Origin: Thiobacillaceae bacterium
GTDB taxonomy: Bacteria; Pseudomonadota; Gammaproteobacteria; Burkholderiales; Thiobacillaceae
DNA length: 24,759 nucleotides
Direction of reading: 5' to 3'
Assembly: GCA_012274165.1 (NCBI GenBank)
Contig: JAAPAA010000251.1
Span: 1 to 24,759, forward strand
The position numbers and the translations under genes were made by a program. The notes below the pieces were generated by a model. The model saw only the letters and a list, made by a program, of their open reading frames with translations, had not been told where the DNA came from and made no database searches. Numbering within the stretch: the first letter of the stretch is position 1; each line of letters opens with the position of its first letter. Shown piece by piece: positions 13,964 to 23,900 of this stretch.

Positions 13964-14874
13964 GCGATCATTTCGCCATCGATGTGCAGGGGCTGAGCAA
14001 GTCGTTTGGCCACAAGCGCGTCGTCAATGCGCTCAGCCTGCAGGTGGCGGAAGGCGAGATTTACGGTTTTCTCGGCCCTAACGGCAGCGGCAAGACCACC
14101 ACGATCCGCATGCTGTGTGGCCTGCTGACGCCGGACGCAGGCAGCGGCACCTGCCTCGGGTTTGACGTGCTCAGCCAGAGCGCCGAAATCAAGAAACAGG
14201 TGGGCTATATGACCCAGCGTTTCAGCTTCTACGAAGACCTCTCGATTCGCGAAAACCTCGACTTTGTCGCCCGCCTGTACGCCATGCCCAACCGCAAGCA
14301 AGCCGTGGAACAGGGAATGGAAGACCTGGGTCTGGCGGACCGCGCCGACCAGCTGGCGGGCACCCTGTCCGGTGGCTGGAAACAGCGGCTGGCGCTGGCC
14401 GCCTGCATGTTGCATCGTCCCCGGCTGTTGTTGCTCGACGAGCCCACCGCCGGGGTCGACCCCAAGGCGCGGCGCGATTTCTGGGACGAGATACACCGCC
14501 TGGCGGGGCAGGGCATCAGCGTGCTGGTGTCGACGCATTACATGGACGAAGCGGCCCGTTGCCACCGCCTGGCTTACATCGCCTATGGCCAGATGCTGGC
14601 ATCCGGTTCACCGGAAGAACTCATTGCCCAGAGCAGTCTTGTTTCGTTCAACGTGAAAGACGACAACCCGGCCCTGGCCGACCGGTTGCGCAAGCTGCCG
14701 GGCGTGCAGCAGGTGGTCGCGATGGGCAACCTATACAGCGTCAGCGGACAGGATGGCCCGTTGATCGCGCAGAGCCTGGCCAGTCTGGAAGGCCCCCGCT
14801 TCGAGCAGGCGGAAACCGGGCTGGAACAGGTGTTTATCCAGCTCATGGAAAACGTGCAGGACGCGCCGCCATGA
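13960..14874 (+). CDS. ABC-2 exporter ATP-binding protein
   Basis: A 304-residue ATPase with one complete nucleotide-binding domain. Walker A GPNGSGKTT is at 39-47, then a Q-loop (GYMTQRFSFYEDLSI), the signature LSGGWKQRL, Walker B LLLLDEPTAGVDP and the H-loop STHYMDEA. The C-terminal tail (about 220-304) is the extension usual in ABC-2-type drug and lipid exporter ATPases. Unlike E. coli YbhF it has a single domain, so the pump must use a homodimer. It overlaps the adaptor and permease genes by four bases each. The substrate is unknown. Confidence 0.93.
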   Translation: MSDHFAIDVQGLSKSFGHKRVVNALSLQVAEGEIYGFLGPNGSGKTTTIRMLCGLLTPDAGSGTCLGFDVLSQSAEIKKQVGYMTQRFSFYEDLSIRENLDFVARLYAMPNRKQAVEQGMEDLGLADRADQLAGTLSGGWKQRLALAACMLHRPRLLLLDEPTAGVDPKARRDFWDEIHRLAGQGISVLVSTHYMDEAARCHRLAYIAYGQMLASGSPEELIAQSSLVSFNVKDDNPALADRLRKLPGVQQVVAMGNLYSVSGQDGPLIAQSLASLEGPRFEQAETGLEQVFIQLMENVQDAPP

Positions 14875-16007
14875 AATTCCCACTCGCCTGGCACCGCCTG
14901 TGGGCCATTGTGCTGAAGGAATTTATCCAGATGCGGCGCGACCGCATCACCTTTGCCATGATGGTGGCCATCCCCGTGATGCAACTGGTGTTGTTCGGCT
15001 TCGCCATCAACACCGATCCGAAGCGTCTGCCGACCGTGGTCTTCGATGCCAGCCAAAGCACCTATTCGCGCAGCTTTGTCGCCAGCCTGGAAAACAGCGG
15101 CTATTTCGACGTGCTCACGCCATCCGCTACGGTTGCCGATGCACGCGAAGCAATGGCGATCGGCGATGTGCAGTTCATCGTTTCCATCCCGCCGGACTTT
15201 TCGCGCCAGCTGGTGCGCGGAGAAAAACCGGCGCTGTTGCTGGAAGCGGACGCCTCCGATCCCTCTGCAACCGGCAACGCGATCTCCGCCTTGAACAGTC
15301 TCAACCAGAGCGCTTTGCAGCATGACCTGAAAGGCCCACTGGCCAAGCTCGGCACTGCGCCGTTGCCGTTCGAAATCCGCGTGCAGCGCAACTACAACCC
15401 GGAAGGCATCACCCAGTACAACATCGTCCCCGGCCTGATGGGCACCATCCTCACCATGACCATGATCATGATGACCGGCATGGCGATGACCCGCGAACTG
15501 GAACGCGGCACCATGGAAAACCTGCTGGCTTTTCCGGTGCACCCGCTCGAAGTGATGATCGGCAAAATCCTGCCCTACATCATGGTCGGCTACATCCAGG
15601 TCACCGTCATCCTGGTTGCCGCGCATTTCCTGTTCAGCGTTCCCATCGCCGGCAGCCTGCCCATGCTGCTGGGCTGCGTTCTGGTTTTCCTTGCCGCCAA
15701 TCTCACCGTCGGCATGATGTTCTCCACCATCGCCAAAAGCCAGTTGCAGGCCATGCAGATGACCTTCTTTTTTTTCCTGCCTTCCATGTTGCTGTCCGGG
15801 TTCATGTTCCCTTTCCGCGGCATGCCCCACTGGGCGCAGGTCATCGGCGAAGGCCTGCCGCTCACCCATTTCCTGCGCATCGTTCGCGGCATCATGTTGA
15901 AGGGCAACGGCTGGGCCGAGACCTGGCCCAATGTCTGGCCGCTGCTGGTGTTCATGACAGTGGTCATGCTGATCGGTTTGAAGCGTTACCGGAAAACGCT
16001 CGACTAA
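14871..16007 (+). CDS. ABC-2-type transporter permease (YbhS/YbhR family)
   Basis: A 378-residue permease. It begins with an amphipathic stretch and WAIVLKEFIQMRRDRITF, the hallmark of YbhS/YbhR permeases, followed by the first membrane helix (about 28-45) and a large periplasmic domain (about 48-175). A cluster of five helices follows, starting at MGTILTMTMIMMTGMAMTRE, with RELERGTMENLLAFPV between two helices. One permease gene is present where E. coli has two, in line with a homodimer. A T8 run at 15768-15775 encodes phenylalanines in a helix. It is the last gene of the ABC operon; 261 bases separate it from the RND adaptor gene, and no clear terminator is seen. Confidence 0.92.
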   Translation: MKFPLAWHRLWAIVLKEFIQMRRDRITFAMMVAIPVMQLVLFGFAINTDPKRLPTVVFDASQSTYSRSFVASLENSGYFDVLTPSATVADAREAMAIGDVQFIVSIPPDFSRQLVRGEKPALLLEADASDPSATGNAISALNSLNQSALQHDLKGPLAKLGTAPLPFEIRVQRNYNPEGITQYNIVPGLMGTILTMTMIMMTGMAMTRELERGTMENLLAFPVHPLEVMIGKILPYIMVGYIQVTVILVAAHFLFSVPIAGSLPMLLGCVLVFLAANLTVGMMFSTIAKSQLQAMQMTFFFFLPSMLLSGFMFPFRGMPHWAQVIGEGLPLTHFLRIVRGIMLKGNGWAETWPNVWPLLVFMTVVMLIGLKRYRKTLD

Positions 16008-16189
16008 GGCAGGGCGGCACCGTAGTCCAGACGGATTGTGCGTGGCGGACGATCCTGAGGCGGCAAGGCGATGCACGCGGCGACTGCCACGCCGAAAAAA
16101 TCACGGGTTTGTCCGATAATTTCGAACTGGCACCCGTGGCCTGTGTCGTACCTGCGCCGGGCATGGACGAAGCCATGGCGCACACCCAC
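16004..16189 (-). CDS. Unassigned 61-residue reading frame antisense to the exporter spacer
   Basis: A GTG-initiated frame covers most of the spacer between the two exporters and overlaps the permease stop by four bases. It encodes a peptide containing RYDTGHGCQFEIIGQTRDFFGV and ending in RLDYGAALP. Codon third positions are mostly G or C, as in the neighbouring genes, which is why I list it. There is no Shine-Dalgarno and I recognise no family. It may be a remnant of a lost gene's 3' end or a chance frame. Confidence 0.25.
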   Translation of the reverse strand: MGVRHGFVHARRRYDTGHGCQFEIIGQTRDFFGVAVAACIALPPQDRPPRTIRLDYGAALP

Positions 16190-16268
16190 TGCAGACGGTT
16201 TGCGATGATGATTCGTTCGTCACAATCCGTATGAAACACTCCGACACATCAACCATGGAACACACGGC

Positions 16269-17552
16269 ATGGCTACCGAAACCCATTCTTCCCAGCGCCA
16301 CCGTCATCCCCTGCGCGCCGTTCTGATTGGTGCCGTGCTGGTCAGCCTGATCGGCGGCGTCTGGTACTGGAGCACCCACCACGCCCAGGCCGTGTCTGCA
16401 TCAGGCAGCAGACGGGGCGAGTTGAAAAGCGGCAGCCGCCCGCAGCCGGTATCGGTCGCCGGGGCTCGCGTCACGGACATCCGCGTCTGGCTGAATGCGC
16501 TCGGCACGGTCACACCGCGCAACCTCGTTACGGTGCACACCAAGGTCGACGGCACGCTGCTCAAGGTGAATTTCCGCGAAGGCCAAATGATCAAGGCTGG
16601 CGACCTGCTGGCCGAGATCGACCCGCGCCCCTTCCAGATCCTGCTCAATCAAACCAGGGGACAGCTGACCCGCGACCTTGCTTTGCTCGACAATGCCCGC
16701 ATCGATCTCGCCCGCTATAAGGGCTTGCTGGCCAAGGACGCCATCGCCAGCCAGCAGGTGGACACGCAGGATGCGCTGGTGCGGCAGTATCAGGGAACGG
16801 TGGAAACGGATCGCGGCCAGATCGACAATGCCCAACTGCAACTGGAATGGACGCGGGTGACCGCGCCGACTTCCGGCCGCATCGGGCTGCGCCAGATCGA
16901 CCCCGGCAACCAGGTGCACGCGAACGATGCCAACGGCCTCGCCAGCATCGCCCAGCTGCAGCCGATCACCGTGCTGTTTTCCGTGCCGGAGGCGAATCTT
17001 CCCGCTATCAACCGCAGGCTCGCGATGCGTCAGGCCATCCCGGTCGAGGCCTGGGACCGCGAGCAGAAGCACCGCCTGGCGGACGGCCACCTGCTGACCA
17101 CCGACAACCAGATCGACCCGGCCACCGGCACCATCAAGATCCGGGCCGAGTTCGCCAACCGCGACACCACGCTGTTCCCCAACCAGTTCGTCAACATCCG
17201 CCTGCTGCTCGACACCCTGCCGCAGGTTGTGGCCGTGCCGGTCGCAGCGATCCAGCGCGGCGACAAGGGCAGCTTCGTCTACCGCCTCGATGCCAATGGC
17301 ACGGTGGCGATGCTGCCGGTCACGCCCGGTGCGGTGGACGGCGACTGGGTGGCGGTGACGGGTGCGCTCAAGGCAGGCGACAAGGTGGTCACCGATGGAG
17401 TGGACAAGCTGCGCGACGGCGCCAGGGCAGAGATCATCGTGCCGGGCGCCAGGGAGTCGAACCGGACACCGGCAACGCGGCAGAATCCGGACGGCAAGGA
17501 CACCAGGGGCAGGCGCAGCAAACCGGCCGATGCGGTCGGGCCGGCATCATGA
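16269..17552 (+). CDS. mdtA: RND efflux periplasmic adaptor, MdtA-type
   Basis: A 427-residue membrane-fusion protein of the MdtA/AcrA kind. It has an N-terminal anchor helix (about 16-34), then the lipoyl half VTPRNLVTVHTKVDGTLLKV, the helical hairpin (about 110-175, with NQTRGQLTRDLALLDNARIDLARYK-type coil), the second lipoyl half (VTAPTSGRIGLRQIDPGN) and beta-barrel and membrane-proximal domains (LFPNQFVNIRLLLDTLPQVVAVP). The last 35 residues are a charged, proline- and arginine-rich tail. It feeds substrates to the MdtB/MdtC pump and docks to the outer-membrane factor downstream. The ATG at 16269 has only a weak GGA upstream. It overlaps the next small gene as ATGA. The symbol is used for the family; the real substrate is unknown. 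Confidence 0.9.
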   Translation: MATETHSSQRHRHPLRAVLIGAVLVSLIGGVWYWSTHHAQAVSASGSRRGELKSGSRPQPVSVAGARVTDIRVWLNALGTVTPRNLVTVHTKVDGTLLKVNFREGQMIKAGDLLAEIDPRPFQILLNQTRGQLTRDLALLDNARIDLARYKGLLAKDAIASQQVDTQDALVRQYQGTVETDRGQIDNAQLQLEWTRVTAPTSGRIGLRQIDPGNQVHANDANGLASIAQLQPITVLFSVPEANLPAINRRLAMRQAIPVEAWDREQKHRLADGHLLTTDNQIDPATGTIKIRAEFANRDTTLFPNQFVNIRLLLDTLPQVVAVPVAAIQRGDKGSFVYRLDANGTVAMLPVTPGAVDGDWVAVTGALKAGDKVVTDGVDKLRDGARAEIIVPGARESNRTPATRQNPDGKDTRGRRSKPADAVGPAS

Positions 17553-17923
17553 GCGCGCCGCGCCCCCGCCCCATGGCTGGACGATCGACGCGGAAGGAGA
17601 CTGAGCGGGAGAGCGTGGACGAGGACCTGAGCGTCCATATCTTCACGGTGTCCGCGACCATGGTGGGGGTGTGCCTGACCGCGGTCAGCCTGATCCGGGT
17701 AGTCATCACCCTGCGCCACCTGGAAACCCTGGCCGACGACCTGGTCTCCCTTGATGCCATGCTGTTCGTCGTCTCCGGCTTGCTGTCCTTCTGGGCGCTG
17801 CGCTCGCGCAAACGCGGCCGCCTGCATCACATCGAATCGATAGCCGAGAAGGTATTCCTCGCCGCGATGATACTGATGGGCGCCGCCTGCCTGGCCCTGG
17901 TCTACGGCATCGAGCTCATATGA
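17549..17923 (+). CDS. Small three-helix membrane protein inside the mdt operon
   Basis: A 124-residue protein with a basic, proline-rich N terminus (about 1-20), an acidic ESVDEDLSVHIF, and three hydrophobic helices: about 33-51 (TVSATMVGVCLTAVSLIRVV), 65-80 (LDAMLFVVSGLLSFWAL) and 100-121 (FLAAMILMGAACLALVYGI). The segment FTVSATMVGVCLTA and the basic RSRKRGRLHHIE loop resemble a family of uncharacterised inner-membrane proteins in proteobacteria. It shares four-base ATGA overlaps with mdtA before it and mdtB after it, so it must be made together with the pump. Possible roles are a small pump modulator, by analogy with AcrZ-like helpers, or something unrelated; nothing in the sequence decides. 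It is not part of the classical MdtABC set. Confidence 0.8.
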   Translation: MSAPRPRPMAGRSTRKETERESVDEDLSVHIFTVSATMVGVCLTAVSLIRVVITLRHLETLADDLVSLDAMLFVVSGLLSFWALRSRKRGRLHHIESIAEKVFLAAMILMGAACLALVYGIELI

Positions 17924-20900
17924 ACCCGTCGCGCCTGTTCATCCTGCGCCCGGTGGCCACTTCGCTGCTGATGCTGGCGATTCTGCTGGCGGGTGCGATG
18001 GCTTACCGGCTGCTGCCGATCTCGGCGCTGCCGGAGGTGGACTACCCGACCATCCAGGTCATGGCGCTTTATCCCGGCGCCAGCCCGGAGGTGGTCACCG
18101 CCTCGATCACCGCGCCGCTGGAGCGGCAACTCGGACAGATGCCGGGCCTCAAGCAGATGTCCTCGACCAGTTCCGGCGGCGCGTCGGTCATCACCCTGCG
18201 TTTCGGCCTCGACCTCACGCTCGATGTTGCCGAACAGGAAGTACAGGCCGCCATCAACGCCGCCTCCAACCTGCTGCCGACCGACATGCCGATGCCGCCG
18301 GTGTACAGCAAGGTCAACCCGGCCGACGCGCCGATTCTCACCCTGGCCGTCACTTCGCCGTCGCTGCCAGTGACGCGGCTGCACGACCTGGCGGAATCGC
18401 GCATCGCGCAGAAGATTTCGCAGCTGCCGGGCGTGGGCCTGGTCAGCCTGGCCGGCGGCCGCCGCCCGGCGGTGCGCATCCAGGCCAATCCCGGGGCGCT
18501 GGCCGCCAACGGCCTGTCGCTGGAAGATGTGCGCGCGGCGGTCGGCGCGGCCAACGTCAACACGCCCAAGGGCAGCTTCGACGGCGCGCAGCGCGCCTCG
18601 GCCATCGACGCCAACGACCAGCTCAAATCGGCGGACGACTACGTCAATCTTGTCATCGCCTACAAGAACGGCGCACCGATCCGGCTGAAGGACGTGGCCG
18701 ACATCGTTGACGGCGCCGAGAACGCGCGTCTGGCCGCCTGGGCCAACGACCAGCCGGGGGTGATCCTCAACGTGCAGCGCCAGCCGGGCGCCAACGTCAT
18801 CGAGGTAGCCGACCGCATCAAGGCCGCCTTGCCGGCGATGCAAGCCAGCCTGCCCGGCGCCATCGACCTCAGCCTGTTGTCCGACCGCACCACCACCATC
18901 CGCGCTTCGGTGGCCGACGTGCAGTTCTCGCTGCTGCTGGCGGTGGGGCTGGTGGTGATGGTGATTTTTTTGTTCCTGCGCAAGCTGTCGGCGACGATCA
19001 TTCCCAGCCTGGCGGTGCCGATTTCACTGGTCGGTACTTTCGGCTTCATGTACCTGGCCGGTTTCTCGATCAACAACCTGACGCTGATGGCGCTGACCAT
19101 CGCCACCGGCTTCGTGGTCGACGACGCCATTGTGGTGATCGAGAACATCACCCGCTACGTCGAGGCCGGCGAAACGCCGCTGGCGGCCGCGCTCAAGGGT
19201 TCGCAGCAGATCGGCTTCACCATCATCTCGCTGACGGTCTCGCTGATCGCCGTGCTGATCCCGCTCTTGTTCATGGGCGATGTGGTCGGGCGGCTGTTCC
19301 ACGAGTTCGCCATCACGCTGGCGGTGGCCATCCTGATTTCGGCGGTGGTATCGCTGACGCTCACGCCGATGCTGTGCGCCCGTCTGCTGCGTGCCGACCC
19401 CGAACACAAACCCGATCCGGTTTTCCAGCGCGTGATCGCGGCCTACGGCCGGGCGCTGACCTGGGTGCTGGAGCGGCAGACTGCGACGCTGTGGGTCGCG
19501 GTCGCCACGCTGGGACTGACGGTGGCGCTGTACGTCTGGATTCCCAAAGGATTTTTCCCGGTGCAGGACACCGGTCTGATTCAGGGCATCAGCGAAGCCG
19601 ACCAGTCGATCTCCTATATCGCCATGGCCGAGCGTCAGCAGGCGCTGGCAGCCGAGATCCTGAAGGACCCGGCGGTGGCCAGCCTGTCCTCGTTCATCGG
19701 CGTCGATGGCGGCAATGTCACGCTCAACAGCGGCCGCATGCAGATCGCGCTGAAGCCGCTGGCGGTTCGCCACGAATCGGCAACGGCTGTCATGCGTCGC
19801 CTGGCCGCGGCCGCCCAGCATGTCCCCGGGATCGCCCTGTACCTGCAACCGGTGCAGGACCTGACCATCGAGGACCGGATTTCGCGCAGCCAGTACCAGT
19901 TCATGCTCGGCTCGCCGGATGGCCAGGCGCTGGCAGTATGGGTGCCGAAGCTGGTGACGCGGCTGCAGCAGTTGCCGCAACTGGCAGGCGTCGCCAGCGA
20001 CCTGCAGAACAACGGCCTGCAAGCCTTCGTCGATATCGACCGCGATGCCGCCGGGCGGCTCGGCGTGTCGGTGGCGGCGATCGACAACGCGCTGTACGAC
20101 GCCTTCGGCCAGCGCCTGATCTCCACCATCTTCACCCAGTCCAACCAGTACCGCGTGGTGCTGGAAGTGAAGCCGGAATTCCAGGCCGGCCCCGCCGCGC
20201 TGGCCGGCCTCTACGTACCGACCGCCGCCGGCCAGCAGGTGCCGCTGACCGCGGTGGCCCGGGTGGAGGAGCGCATGACGCCGCTGCTGGTCAACCATGT
20301 CGGCCAGTTCCCCGCCGCCACCGTGTCGTTCAATCTGGCTCCCGGCGCCGCGCTGAGTCACGCGGTCGATGCCATCCGCCAGGCCGAGGCGGAGATGAAG
20401 CTGCCGCTGTCGATCGAGACCAGCTTCCAGGGCGCGGCGCTGGCCTTCCAGTCCTCGCTGACCAACACCCTGCTGCTGATTCTGGCGGCGGTGGTGACCA
20501 TGTACATCGTGCTCGGCGTGCTCTACGAAAATGCCATTCACCCGATCACCATCCTGTCGACGTTGCCCTCGGCCGGCGTCGGCGCGCTGCTGGCGCTGAT
20601 GGTGGTCGGCGGCGAACTCGACGTGATCGGCGTCATCGGCATCATCCTGCTGATCGGCATCGTCAAGAAAAACGCCATCCTGATGATCGACTTTGCGCTC
20701 TCCGCCGAGCGCGAGCAGGGGCTGTCCGCGCGCGACGCGATCTACCAGGCCTGCCTGTTGCGTCTGCGGCCGATCCTGATGACCACGATGGCCGCGCTGC
20801 TCAGTGCCTTGCCGCTGATGCTCGGCACCGGCGTCGGCTCGGAACTGCGCCAGCCGCTGGGCCTGGCCATGGTCGGCGGCCTGCTGGTCAGCCAGGTTCT

Positions 20901-20991
20901 GACCCTGTTCACCACGCCGGTGATCTATCTGGCATTCGACCGGCTGGCATCGCGTTTCAAGGCAAGCCGCAGCGCGACTGAACCGGCATGA
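17920..20991 (+). CDS. mdtB: RND multidrug efflux permease subunit, MdtB-type
   Basis: A 1023-residue RND transporter, the usual size. It has the first helix with FILRPVATSLLMLAILLAG, two large periplasmic loops and 12 predicted helices. The proton-relay aspartates are D401 and D402 in TGFVVDDAIVVIENI. The late motif LLIGIVKKNAILMIDFAL closes the second repeat. The duplication of the RND fold is evident from the second half (LYVWIPKGFFPVQDTG). It pairs with the next gene's product, as MdtB and MdtC form a mixed trimer in E. coli. It overlaps both neighbours by four bases. GC content is high throughout, giving long antisense frames that are not genes. The assignment to B rather than C rests on gene order. 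Confidence 0.93.
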   Translation: MNPSRLFILRPVATSLLMLAILLAGAMAYRLLPISALPEVDYPTIQVMALYPGASPEVVTASITAPLERQLGQMPGLKQMSSTSSGGASVITLRFGLDLTLDVAEQEVQAAINAASNLLPTDMPMPPVYSKVNPADAPILTLAVTSPSLPVTRLHDLAESRIAQKISQLPGVGLVSLAGGRRPAVRIQANPGALAANGLSLEDVRAAVGAANVNTPKGSFDGAQRASAIDANDQLKSADDYVNLVIAYKNGAPIRLKDVADIVDGAENARLAAWANDQPGVILNVQRQPGANVIEVADRIKAALPAMQASLPGAIDLSLLSDRTTTIRASVADVQFSLLLAVGLVVMVIFLFLRKLSATIIPSLAVPISLVGTFGFMYLAGFSINNLTLMALTIATGFVVDDAIVVIENITRYVEAGETPLAAALKGSQQIGFTIISLTVSLIAVLIPLLFMGDVVGRLFHEFAITLAVAILISAVVSLTLTPMLCARLLRADPEHKPDPVFQRVIAAYGRALTWVLERQTATLWVAVATLGLTVALYVWIPKGFFPVQDTGLIQGISEADQSISYIAMAERQQALAAEILKDPAVASLSSFIGVDGGNVTLNSGRMQIALKPLAVRHESATAVMRRLAAAAQHVPGIALYLQPVQDLTIEDRISRSQYQFMLGSPDGQALAVWVPKLVTRLQQLPQLAGVASDLQNNGLQAFVDIDRDAAGRLGVSVAAIDNALYDAFGQRLISTIFTQSNQYRVVLEVKPEFQAGPAALAGLYVPTAAGQQVPLTAVARVEERMTPLLVNHVGQFPAATVSFNLAPGAALSHAVDAIRQAEAEMKLPLSIETSFQGAALAFQSSLTNTLLLILAAVVTMYIVLGVLYENAIHPITILSTLPSAGVGALLALMVVGGELDVIGVIGIILLIGIVKKNAILMIDFALSAEREQGLSARDAIYQACLLRLRPILMTTMAALLSALPLMLGTGVGSELRQPLGLAMVGGLLVSQVLTLFTTPVIYLAFDRLASRFKASRSATEPA

Positions 20992-23900
20992 ACTTCTTCG
21001 CCACCTTCATCCAGCGTCCGGTCGCCACCACCCTGCTGACCCTGGGGCTGGTGCTGGCCGGGGTGGCGGCGTATTTCCACTTGCCGGTGGCGCCGCTGCC
21101 GCAGGTCGATTTTCCGACTATCTCGGTGCAGGCCGCGTTGCCCGGCGCCAGCCCGGAGACCATGGCGGCGACCGTGGCGACGCCGCTGGAACGCACCCTG
21201 GGGCGCATCGCCGGGGTGACCGAGATCACCTCGTCGAGCTCGCTCGGCAACACCCGCGTGACCCTGCAATTCGATCTCGACCGCAACATCGACGGCGCCG
21301 CGCGCGACGTGCAGGCGGCGATCCAGGCGGCGCGCGCGCTGCTGCCCTCGGGGCTGCCGTCGATGCCGACCTATCGCAAGGTCAATCCGGCCGATTCGCC
21401 GATCATGATCCTGTCGCTGACCTCGAAAACCCTGTCGCCGGGGCAGATGTACGACGCCGCCTCGACCGTGCTGGCGCAACGGCTGTCGCAGGTGGACGGC
21501 ATCGGCCAGGTCAACATCGGCGGCGGCGCGCTGCCCGCGGTGCGGGTGGAACTCAACCCGACCGCGCTCAACCACAGCGGCCTGTCCTACGACAACGTGC
21601 GCAGCGCCATTGCCGCCAGCAATGCCTACCGGCCGCTGGGCACGCTGGAGACAAACGATCGCCACTGGCAGTTGGGGATCAACGACCAGGGCCGCACGGC
21701 GGACGCTTTCCGGCCGCTGATCCTGCGCTACGTCAATGGCGCGGCAGTGCGTCTGAGCGATGTGGCCGAGGTCAACGATTCGGTCGAGAACGTGCGCACC
21801 TTCGGCGCATCCAACAGCCGCCCGGCGGTGCTGCTGATCCTCTATCGCCAGCCCGGCGCCAACATCATCGAAACCGTCGACCAGGTGCGTGCGCTGCTGC
21901 CGCGTTTGTCCGCGAGCATTCCGTCGGCGATCGACCTCGAAGTGGTGATGGACCGCACGCCGACCATCCGCGGCTCCCTGCGCGGGGTGCAGCAGACGTT
22001 GTCGATCGCGGTCGGGCTGGTGATCCTGGTGGTGTTCCTGTTTCTGCGCCGGGTGCGCGCGGCGCTGATTCCCAGCATCGCCGTGCCGGTGTCGTTGATC
22101 GGCACCTGCGCGGTGATGTACCTGGCCGGCTACAGCATCGACAACCTCTCGTTGATGGCGCTGACCGTGGCGACCGGCTTCGTGGTCGACGATGCCATCG
22201 TGGTCACCGAGAACATCAGCCGCCACCTCGAGGCTGGCAAGCTGCCGTTCGCGGCGGCGCTTGCCGGGGTGCGCGAGATCGGCTTCACGGTGGTGTCGAT
22301 CAGCCTGTCGCTGGTGGCGGTGTTCGTCCCCATCCTGTTCATGGGCGGCATCGTCGGCCGGCTGTTCCGCGAATTCGCCGTCACCCTGACGGCCGCCATC
22401 CTGGTCTCGATGGTGGTGTCGCTGACCCTGACGCCGATGCTCTGCGCGCACCTGCTCAAACCGCAAACGCGCCAGCCGGCAACCGGCCGGCTGGCGCGTT
22501 GGAGCGGCCGCTTGCTGCGCCGCCTCAAGCGCGGCTACCGCACGAGCCTGGCGTGGTCGCTGCGCCATAGCGCGCTGATGCTGGTCCTGCTGGGGCTGAC
22601 CATCGCGCTCAACGTGCACCTCTACGCCACCATCGCCAAGGGCTTTTTTCCGTCGCAGGATACCGGCCGCATCATCGGCAACGTGCGGGCCGACCAGAGC
22701 ATTTCGTTCCAGGCGATGCGGCAGAAAATGCTCAAGCTCATGGCCATCGTCCAGCACGATCCGGCGGTCGAGACGGTGGTCGGTTTCACCGGCGGCGGGC
22801 AGAGCAATTCCGGCTTCATGTTCGTCACCCTCAAGCCGCTGCGCGAGCGCAAGCTGTCGGCCGACAAAGTGGTGGCGCGGCTGCGCGGCAGGCTGGCGCA
22901 CGAGCCGGGCGCCAGCCTGATCCTCAACCCGGCACAGGATGTGCGGATCGGCGGCCGCCAGAGCGAGGCCACCTATCAGTACACCCTGCAGGCCGACCAC
23001 CTGAGCGACCTGCGCGACTGGGAACCGCACATCCGCCGCGCCCTGATGGACATGCCAGAGCTCACCGACGTCAGCAGCGACCAGCAGAACAAGGGGGTGC
23101 AGACCCGCCTGGTGTTCGACCGCGACCGCATGGCCAGTCTCGGCCTGACCATGGCTGCGGCGGATTCAACGCTCAACAGCGCCTTCGGCCAGCGCCAGGT
23201 GTCGGTCATCTACAACCCGCTCAACCAGTATCGGGTGGTGATGGAGCTGGCGCCCGCGTGGCTCTCCAGTCCGGAATCGCTGCGTGCGATCTGGTTCAGC
23301 ACGCCCGGCGGCGGCCAGGTGGCCCTGAGCGACATCGCCCGCGTCGAGACGATCAATACGCCGCTGTCGGTGAATCATCAGGGCACCTTCCCGGCCAGCA
23401 CGCTCAGCTTCAACCTGCCGCCAGGCGTCACGCTGGGCGCGGCGTCCGCCGCCATCGACCGCACCCTGGCGAGAATCGGCGTGCCCACCGGCGTGCATGG
23501 CGGTTTCCAGGGCACCGCCAAGGCCTTTCAGGATTCGCTCAACAGCCAGCCGCTGCTGATCCTGGCGGCAATCGTGACCATCTACATCGTGCTGGGCGTG
23601 CTGTACGAGAGCCTGATCCATCCGGTCACCATCCTCTCCACACTGCCCTCGGCGGGCGTCGGCGCGCTGCTGGCGCTGATGGCGTTCAATACGCAGTTCG
23701 ATGTCATCGCCCTGATCGGCATCATCCTGCTGATCGGCATCGTCAAGAAGAACGCCATCCTGATGATCGACTTCGCCATCGGCCGGCAACGCCTGGGCGT
23801 CAGCGCGCCGCGCGCGATCTACCGCGCCGCGCAGATGCGCTTCCGACCGATCATGATGACCACGCTCGCCGCCACTTTCGGCGCGGTGCCGCTGGCGCTC

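Noticed and set aside
15768..15775. T8 homopolymer in the ABC permease gene as a phase-variation tract
   Set aside because: It encodes phenylalanines in frame in a membrane helix, and one run of eight is within what chance gives; no second hint of phase variation.
19024..20541. A 505-codon minus-strand frame inside mdtB
   Set aside because: Antisense shadow of a complete RND gene; no family features.
20925..23030. A 701-codon open frame on the minus strand across mdtB-mdtC
   Set aside because: Its R/H/Q/G-rich translation has no domains and mirrors the codon pattern of the RND genes; a GC-driven shadow.
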